DNA of 33,309 bases from JAOUEA01 sp039933515 (lineage in GTDB: Bacteria > Actinomycetota > UBA4738 > HRBIN12): assembly GCA_039933515.1 (NCBI GenBank), contig JBDTNY010000139.1:1-33309 (forward strand). The letters run 5' to 3'. A model generated the notes under the pieces. The model did not search any database. It saw nothing but the letters and a program-made list of their open reading frames with translations, and had not been told where the DNA came from. Below are positions 28,234 to 33,309 of this stretch, one piece after another. Each line of letters begins with the position of its first letter. The first letter of the stretch is position 1. The translations under genes and the position numbers were made by a program.

Positions 28234-29271
28234 GTGACCGTTGCCCGCCCGATCCGGCGCCCGCTCGTCCTCGTCGCCGTCCTCGCGGCGATGGTGCTCG
28301 CGCCCGCGGCGGCCCTCGCCCAGTCGTCCTCGCCCGCGCCGGGGTTCCGCACCGTGGAGGAGAAGGCGGAGGACCAGATCGTGATGTCGGGGACGGTGAA
28401 CGTCCCGCGCGGCGCGACCGCCGGCGAGGTCGTTGTCTTCCATGGTCGGGCGACGGTCTCGGGCGTCGTGTACGGCGACGTGGTGGTGCTCGACGGCGAG
28501 GTCGTGATCGCGGGTCTCGTGAGCGGCAGCGTGATCGCCCTGAACGGCCCGATCCGGCTGACGGCCGACGCGCAGGTGGGCGGCGACGTCCTCGGCGCCG
28601 AGTCGGTCCGCATCGAGCCCGGTGCCACCGTGGGGGGTGCCGTGCGCGAAACCGTCGAGTTCACCCTACAGGGACCCCTCGCCGTGCTGGGGATCCTGCT
28701 GGGCTCGGTGGCGATCGGCGCGTCGACACTGTTGCTGCTGGCCTCGATGCTGCTGATCGCGCCGCGCGGGTCCGACCGCGTCGCGACGGCCGCACGCACG
28801 GCGCCCTTCGCGTCGGCGGGCTGGGGGATCGTGTTCGCGCTCGGTCTGCCGATCGTCGCGGTGGCGGCGATGGTTACGATCGTGGGGCTTCCGCTGGGTC
28901 TGGCTGTGCTGCTCGCGATGTCCCTCCTGTTCCTCGTCGGCTACGCGTGGGCGGTGTTCGCGGTGGGACGGATCCTGGTGCGCGAGCCGCGGAGCCGGTG
29001 GCTGGCGCTCCTGGCCGGCTGGGCGCCCGCGGCGGCGGTCGGGCTGGTGCCCTTCCTCAACCTTGCTGTGTGGTCGCTCGGCGGCATGTTCGGGTTCGGC
29101 GCGATGACGGTCGCCGTGTGGCGCGCCCGCGGATCGGGGAAGTCTGGACGCCACCGCGCCGGCACGATCTCGCGGGAGCCGGACCCCGCGCCGGTGCCGG
29201 CTCGCGTCACAAGGCTCGACCTCGCGGCACCATCGGGCGAACCGCACTATCCGTCGAGCGGCGAAGACTAG
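28234..29271 (+). CDS. Bactofilin-like beta-helix membrane protein
   Basis: This 345-aa protein starts with a signal-type helix (RPLVLVAVLAAMVLAPAAAL), probably cleaved after ALA. Residues about 40-135 form an extracytoplasmic repeat domain (GDVVVLDGEVVIAGLVSGSV, GGDVLGAESVRIEPGATVGG) with a period near 18, as in bactofilin/polymer-forming beta-helices. Four hydrophobic helices follow (about 142-172, 192-220, 222-245, 255-295), and a basic cytoplasmic tail with Pro and Arg ends the protein. The layout matches a group often annotated polymer-forming cytoskeletal protein, but here the repeats are outside the cell. It is convergent with the next solenoid gene, 11 nt between stops. Confidence 0.75.
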   Translation: MTVARPIRRPLVLVAVLAAMVLAPAAALAQSSSPAPGFRTVEEKAEDQIVMSGTVNVPRGATAGEVVVFHGRATVSGVVYGDVVVLDGEVVIAGLVSGSVIALNGPIRLTADAQVGGDVLGAESVRIEPGATVGGAVRETVEFTLQGPLAVLGILLGSVAIGASTLLLLASMLLIAPRGSDRVATAARTAPFASAGWGIVFALGLPIVAVAAMVTIVGLPLGLAVLLAMSLLFLVGYAWAVFAVGRILVREPRSRWLALLAGWAPAAAVGLVPFLNLAVWSLGGMFGFGAMTVAVWRARGSGKSGRHRAGTISREPDPAPVPARVTRLDLAAPSGEPHYPSSGED

Positions 29272-29286
29272 TTCAGCGCTAACTAG
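29268..29286. terminator. Small palindrome between convergent stops
   Basis: CTAGTT-N7-AACTAG spans the stop codons of the two convergent solenoid genes. The arms are only 6 bp, but the location suggests a weak two-way transcription end. Confidence 0.3.
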
Positions 29287-29696
29287 GTGCGGCGCCCGCG
29301 CACGATCAACCCGACCGCCACGCCCATCGCGGCCCCGAACGCGATGGCTTTGGGTAGGTCGATCAGGACCTTCCCGCCGTCCTCGACGACGACCCTGGGG
29401 GCAAGCACGGCGCCCACGAACGAGCGCTCGCCGAGGGTCGCGCCGCCGCCCGACGCGATCCATTGGCAGCCCCCGTTCACGATCGAGACGTTCCCGCCGG
29501 CCGCGATCGGACCGCTGCCGCCGTTCGTGATCGCGAGGTTGCCGCCCACGGCCGCGGCGCCCAGCCCGCCATTCGTCACGATCAGATCGCCGCTTGCGGT
29601 CACGGCGCCGGCGGCGGCCTTGCGCATCGTCACCTCTCGGCCGCGCACCGCGCCCACGAGCCCCTTCTCGACCTGCACGTCCTGCGTCACGTCCAT
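29283..29696 (-). CDS. TNGG-repeat beta-solenoid protein with C-terminal TM
   Basis: This 137-aa protein is not assigned to a named family. It begins with MDVTQDVQVEKGLVGAVRGR and runs as about five 16-residue repeats: ASGDLIVTNGGLGAAA, VGGNLAITNGGSGPIA, AGGNVSIVNGGCQWIA, SGGGATLGERSFVGAV and LAPRVVVEDGGKVLID. A period of 16 with GG turns and alternating hydrophobics predicts a left- or right-handed beta-solenoid. A single helix (AIAFGAAMGVAVGLIV) and RGRRT tail anchor it. GGGGAGG (about 29702-29708) is the ribosome site. The frame stays open upstream, but 29696 is the first ATG with a ribosome site. Confidence 0.7.
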   Translation of the reverse strand: MDVTQDVQVEKGLVGAVRGREVTMRKAAAGAVTASGDLIVTNGGLGAAAVGGNLAITNGGSGPIAAGGNVSIVNGGCQWIASGGGATLGERSFVGAVLAPRVVVEDGGKVLIDLPKAIAFGAAMGVAVGLIVRGRRT

Positions 29697-29732
29697 GGCG
29701 TCCTCCCCGATCGGTCTCCTCCAGTTTCCCGC

Positions 29733-29738
29733 TAGCCT
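29733..29738 (+). promoter_or_regulatory. -10 box TAGCCT for the leaderless S51 gene
   Basis: TAGCCT ends exactly 6 nt before the ATG at 29745. No ribosome site is present. Confidence 0.55.
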
Positions 29739-29744
29739 CGTCGG

Positions 29745-30458
29745 ATGACGACATTCCTGCTCTTGGGGTCGGGCGAGTTCGAGGGGTGGAGCCACGACGT
29801 CGAGGCCGAGGCGCTCGGCGCCGCGACGGGCGACGGCCGCGTCGTGATCCTGCCGACGGCGAGCGCCACCGAAGGTGATCATGTGTTCGAGCGCTGGGCC
29901 CGGATGGGGCTCGACCACTATGCGGAACGCGGCGTCGCCGCCGAGGTCGTGCCCGTGCGTACGCGCGAGGACGCCCTCAGCGGCGAGCTTGCGGGCCGGA
30001 TCCGCGACGCCTCGATGGTCTTCTTCTCGGGCGGCAAGCCGCAGCACCTGGCCGAGGTGATGGACGGCACCGCGTGCTGGACGGCGGTGCGGCACCTGAT
30101 CGACCGAGGCGGGGTGTACGCGGGCTGCAGCGCGGGCGCGATGGTCGCGAGCCGCTCGCGGGCCCAGCGAGGCACGAAGCCCCGGCGCGGGACGGGTTGG
30201 CTGTTCGGACTCGGACTGATCCCGCACGCGACATTCGGCGTCCACTGGGACCGCATGCGGAAGATCCCGGGTGTGAGCTCGTTCCTCACGTCGCGAATCG
30301 ACGGGGCCTGGTTCATCGGGATCGACGAGCGCACGGCGATCCTCGGCGACGGAGAACGCTGGAACGTGCGAGGGCTCGGTTCGGTGACGGTGCGGAGCGG
30401 CACGGGGACCGAGACGTACCGGGCGGGGGACCGCTTCGAGGCAACCGCGCCGCGTTGA
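29745..30458 (+). CDS. Peptidase S51 / cyanophycinase-like protein
   Basis: This 237-aa protein has the class I glutamine-amidotransferase-like fold of peptidase family S51. The catalytic serine is in the nucleophile elbow GVYAGCSAGAMVA (about 126-137). The fold's opening TTFLLLGSGEFEGWS and FFSGGKPQHLAEVM fit, and FGVHWDRM plus IGIDERTAI supply the later conserved His and Glu. S51 members are cyanophycinases or dipeptidase E-like enzymes that cleave acidic isopeptides. No cyanophycin synthetase is nearby, so the substrate is unknown; an Asp- or isoAsp-peptide is possible. Confidence 0.85.
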   Translation: MTTFLLLGSGEFEGWSHDVEAEALGAATGDGRVVILPTASATEGDHVFERWARMGLDHYAERGVAAEVVPVRTREDALSGELAGRIRDASMVFFSGGKPQHLAEVMDGTACWTAVRHLIDRGGVYAGCSAGAMVASRSRAQRGTKPRRGTGWLFGLGLIPHATFGVHWDRMRKIPGVSSFLTSRIDGAWFIGIDERTAILGDGERWNVRGLGSVTVRSGTGTETYRAGDRFEATAPR

Positions 30459-30483
30459 CCGCCTCGCGCGCCGCGGGTAGCGT
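30455..30483 (+). promoter_or_regulatory. Sigma-70 promoter of the leaderless amidohydrolase gene
   Basis: TTGACC (30455-30460), a 17-nt spacer and TAGCGT (30478-30483) are followed by exactly 6 nt and the GTG at 30490. It is the best promoter in the window. The -35 contains the stop codon of the S51 gene. Confidence 0.75.
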
Positions 30484-30489
30484 GCGCCC

Positions 30490-32112
30490 GTGGCCGAGCC
30501 AGCCGACCTCATCATCAGCGGCGCCGACGTGTTCACGGTCGACGCCGCGCGGACCTGGGCCGACGCCATCGCGATCCGGGGTGACCGCATCGTAGCGGTC
30601 GGCACCGAGGACGAGGTGCGCGACCAGGTCGGCGCCGGCGGCGAGCATCTGCACCTTGCGGGGCGGATGGTGGTCCCGGGGTTCCAGGACTCCCACATCC
30701 ACGCCGCGTTCGGCGCCCGGAACCTGCTGAACGTCAACCTCGATGACCTGTACGACCGCGACGCCTACCTTGGGCGGATCCGGTCGTTCGCCGCCGCGAA
30801 CCCAGACCTGCCCTGGATCGTGGGCGGCGGCTGGTACAACACGGTCTTCGGCGAGGCGGGGCCGCGGGCCTCGGACCTGGACGCCGTCGTGCCGGACCGG
30901 CCCGTCTTCTTGTTCAACACCGACGTGCACGCGGGCTGGGTGAACTCCAAGACGCTCGAGATCGCCGGGTGGACCGCGGACACGCCCGATCCGTTCGATG
31001 GGTACTTCGTTCGCTACCCCGACGGCTCGCCGACCGGATGCCTCCAGGAGGGGACGGCCTACACCGTGCTCCGCGATCTCGTGCCCGCGCCCGACGTCGA
31101 GGAGTGGACGCGCTGCCTCCGCCGCGCGCAGGAGCACCTCACGGCGTTCGGGATCACCGGCTGGCAGGACGCCTGGGTCGAGCCCGACCTGCTGAGCGCC
31201 TACCGCGCGCTCGACGACGCGGGCGAGCTCGCCGTGCGAGTCGTGACTTCGCTCTGGTGGGACCGCCACCGGGGGATGGAACAGATCGACGGGCTCCTTG
31301 AGGGTCGCGAGCGAGGGACCGGCGGCCGGGTGAACGCCGGCACGGTGAAGATCATGCTCGACGGCTGCCCCGAGACCGCGACCGGCGCGATGCTCGAGCC
31401 CTACGAGGGCGCCTACGGCGCGGTGCACGGCACCGGGCTCGTGTTCGTCGATGACGAGATGCTCCGTGAGGCGGTCGCGCGGCTCGACGCCGAGGGGTTC
31501 CAGATCCACCAGCACGCCTTGGGCGACCGTGCGATCCGCAGCGCCCTCGATGCGATCCAGACCGCGCGGCATATGAACGGCATGAACGACCAGCGCCACC
31601 ACATCGCGCACCTCCAGCTGCCCGACCCCGCCGACGTACCGCGGCTCCGTGAGCTCGGGGTGATCGCGAACATGCAACCCTACTGGGGGCAGCCCGACCC
31701 GATGGTCGACCTGTTCACGAGGCCTCGCGTGGGCGAGCGGGCCGAGCGGCTCTACCCGATCGGGTCGTTGCGGGCGAGCGGCGCGGTGATGGCGTTCGGG
31801 AGCGACTGGCCCGTCTCCACGCCGAACGTGCTGCACGAGCTCGACGTCGCGGTGAACCGCGAGTCGATCGATGCTCGCGATCGAGGCGCGCTGCACCCGG
31901 AGGAAGGCATCGACCTCGTCGCGGCGCTCGCCGCCTTCACGCGCGGAACCGCCTACCTGAACCACGACGACGAGGCGGGGATGCTTGCGCCGGGCATGCG
32001 CGCCGACCTCGCGGTCATCGACCGGAACCTGTTCGACCGCTCGCTCGGCGCGATCGCCGACGCGACCGTCGAGATGACGATCGCGTCGGGCTCGGTCGTG
32101 TTCGGCGGGTAG
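30490..32112 (+). CDS. YtcJ-like amidohydrolase (family 3)
   Basis: This 540-aa metal-dependent hydrolase belongs to the PF07969 (amidohydrolase 3) group. The first beta strands are ADLIISGADVFTVD. The metal-binding H69-x-H71 is in PGFQDSHIHAAFG. Further ligands are in KIMLDGCPETATG, IHQHALGDRAI and the Asp of GSDWPVSTPNVL. A composite beta-domain closes the C-terminus (MRADLAVIDRNLFD). Relatives hydrolyse formamides, N-acyl amines or exoenzyme substrates; the true substrate is unknown. The stop is 16 nt from the convergent PD40 gene. Confidence 0.9.
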   Translation: MAEPADLIISGADVFTVDAARTWADAIAIRGDRIVAVGTEDEVRDQVGAGGEHLHLAGRMVVPGFQDSHIHAAFGARNLLNVNLDDLYDRDAYLGRIRSFAAANPDLPWIVGGGWYNTVFGEAGPRASDLDAVVPDRPVFLFNTDVHAGWVNSKTLEIAGWTADTPDPFDGYFVRYPDGSPTGCLQEGTAYTVLRDLVPAPDVEEWTRCLRRAQEHLTAFGITGWQDAWVEPDLLSAYRALDDAGELAVRVVTSLWWDRHRGMEQIDGLLEGRERGTGGRVNAGTVKIMLDGCPETATGAMLEPYEGAYGAVHGTGLVFVDDEMLREAVARLDAEGFQIHQHALGDRAIRSALDAIQTARHMNGMNDQRHHIAHLQLPDPADVPRLRELGVIANMQPYWGQPDPMVDLFTRPRVGERAERLYPIGSLRASGAVMAFGSDWPVSTPNVLHELDVAVNRESIDARDRGALHPEEGIDLVAALAAFTRGTAYLNHDDEAGMLAPGMRADLAVIDRNLFDRSLGAIADATVEMTIASGSVVFGG

Positions 32113-32128
32113 GTGCGTCGGGAGCCGG

Positions 32129-33309
32129 CTACGACACCTTGATCTGCGAGGCCACGGCGTCGATCTTCGTGGCGTCGGTGACCGAGGTGAGCGTCAGCCC
32201 GCAGAGCTTCGCCTTGCCGACGGGCGCCGTGGCCGAAACCAGGATCGTCACATCGAGGGTAAGCGTGTCGTCGGGCTGCAGAGCTCCGGTGGCGTAGGTG
32301 CCGGCAACCACCGCCGCCGTCACGTCCACGCCCGCGGTCCTCCACGTGACCGTGAAGCCCTTCGAGGTCGCGCAACCGAGGGCGGTGAACCCGTCCACGG
32401 CCGAGCCGTCGTTCTGGAGCTGCACGGTGAAGGTGGTGGACTTGCCGTGGCGGACCTTCTGCGCGGGGAGCTTCTGCGTGGCGGCGACCGCCTCGTAGAC
32501 ATCGTTGCCCGTGAAGGTCGTGGCGACGCCTTTCTTGACGAGCGCATCGCCCTGGAACGCCACCGGCCGCGCGAAGACGTCGGTGTTGCCCAGGTTGTCG
32601 CCGGCCACCAGGTTGTCGGCGTCGGAGGTGAAGGCGACGTCGCTCGCGTCACCCGCGATCGAGGGGTAGTAGCTCGCCTGGCCGCCCTCGTTCCAGCCGG
32701 AGTCCACCGACAGCCGGGTGGTGTACCCGGTGACCATGTCGTGGAGGAACACGTCGGTCGCGCCGTTCGTGTCCCCGGCCACCAGGTTCGTGGCATCGGA
32801 GCTGAAGACGATAAAGCGTCCGTCGGCGCTGATCTGCGGGTCGTAGCTCCCACCCTTGCCCTGTGTGCCGTTGCTGCGCACGCTGATCCGCGCGGTGGTC
32901 CCGGTAAGCGTGTCGTGCAAGAAGACGTCGCTCATGCCGTTCGTGTCGTTCGCGACGAAGTTCGTGGCCGACGAGTCGAACGCGATGTAGCGGCCGTCGC
33001 CACTGATCGACGGGTGCCGGCTCGTGCCGTCGCTCTGCAGCGCACCCGCGCCCTCGGAGACCCGTGTGATCACCCCGGTGGTCAGGTCAGTGAGATAGAT
33101 GTCCCGTGCGCCGTTCGTGTCGGTGATGCCGAGGTTGGTGGCGCGAGACTCGTACGCGACGAAGCCCCCGTTCGCGCTGATCGCCGGATCGAAGCTGTCG
33201 TTGTTCGCCTGGGTGCCGCCACTCGTCTTCGTGGCCTGCACGGTCGTGCCGCCGGTGAGGTTGCGCACGAAGATGTGCAGGCGGCCGTTCGGCGCCGGGG
33301 TCGTCAGGT
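32129..33309 (-). CDS. PD40/TolB-like repeat protein (partial, 5' end missing)
   Basis: At least 393 residues of a protein whose N-terminus lies beyond the right edge; the frame is open to 33309 and the edge still reads NGRLHIFVRNLTGGTT, part of a repeat. Propeller blades of about 55-60 residues repeat a DTNG.DVFLHD.TG motif (DTNGARDIYLTDLTTG, DTNGMSDVFLHDTLTG, DTNGATDVFLHDMVTG, DNLGNTDVFARPV) with GxSxxPxISxDGRxIxFxSxATN between. They are typical of exported TolB/PD40 proteins with Ca-binding-like loops. The last 130 residues form a CARDB/DUF11-like beta-sandwich (FTVQLQNDGSAVDGFTALG, LDVTILVSATAPVGKAKLC) with two Cys. No anchor motif is seen at the C-terminus. Confidence 0.85.
   Translation of the reverse strand, partial: LTTPAPNGRLHIFVRNLTGGTTVQATKTSGGTQANNDSFDPAISANGGFVAYESRATNLGITDTNGARDIYLTDLTTGVITRVSEGAGALQSDGTSRHPSISGDGRYIAFDSSATNFVANDTNGMSDVFLHDTLTGTTARISVRSNGTQGKGGSYDPQISADGRFIVFSSDATNLVAGDTNGATDVFLHDMVTGYTTRLSVDSGWNEGGQASYYPSIAGDASDVAFTSDADNLVAGDNLGNTDVFARPVAFQGDALVKKGVATTFTGNDVYEAVAATQKLPAQKVRHGKSTTFTVQLQNDGSAVDGFTALGCATSKGFTVTWRTAGVDVTAAVVAGTYATGALQPDDTLTLDVTILVSATAPVGKAKLCGLTLTSVTDATKIDAVASQIKVS

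Overview
The window is GC-rich (roughly 68-70 % by eye), densely coded, and uses many GTG starts. The gene content points to an actinobacterial chromosome, most likely an uncultured Actinomycetota lineage. The evidence is a PPOX/F420-type small oxidoreductase, a nitrobindin, a P1B-5 ATPase with a hemerythrin tail, an lhr-nei2 pair as in mycobacteria, and many genes with a TANNNT box 6-7 nt before the start codon (leaderless transcription). A high-GC Chloroflexota lineage such as Limnocylindria cannot be excluded from sequence alone. There is no rRNA, CRISPR array, transposase or clear prophage.

Region 1 (1-11433) is mainly catabolic. It holds a copper amine oxidase, a tiny Lys-rich protein, a secreted ScyD/ScyE-type beta-propeller, a dimethylglycine-oxidase-like FAD/GcvT fusion, exonuclease III coupled to a rhodanese, a stand-alone AraC DNA-binding domain, class II fumarase, a PPOX protein and a sarcosine-oxidase-like FAD enzyme. 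The amine oxidase and the two DAO-fold enzymes suggest breakdown of amines and N-methylated amines to aldehydes and one-carbon units, with fumarase in central metabolism.

Region 2 (11434-13227) is poorly coding and looks like a worn junction around a tRNA-Met(CAT) gene. It has a His-rich small protein behind two matching inverted repeats, a possible small membrane ORF, a decayed GntR/FCD-like remnant, a small basic ORF, and an XRE-type helix-turn-helix gene broken by two frameshifts.

Region 3 (13224-17101, minus strand) is a surface cluster. A triple-PAS LuxR-type regulator lies upstream of a small secreted protein, a one-TM small protein, and a 507-residue Ig/FN3-like exported protein. The two exported proteins share an Ala-Ala-Trp...GSGS N-terminus. 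A strong hairpin separates the first secreted gene from the rest, and overlapping TTACG/CGTAA palindromes lie between regulator and cluster.

Region 4 (17142-21296) has a MOSC protein divergent from a small coiled-coil protein, then a nitrobindin translationally coupled to a P1B-5-type metal ATPase with a C-terminal hemerythrin domain.

Region 5 (21336-28159, minus strand) is a compact lhr-nei2-ggt operon: the large repair helicase Lhr, a Nei/Fpg glycosylase and a gamma-glutamyltransferase-like hydrolase.

Region 6 (28234-33309) has two convergent beta-solenoid membrane proteins, an S51 (cyanophycinase-like) peptidase, a YtcJ-like amidohydrolase and the 3' part of a PD40-repeat secreted protein that runs off the window.
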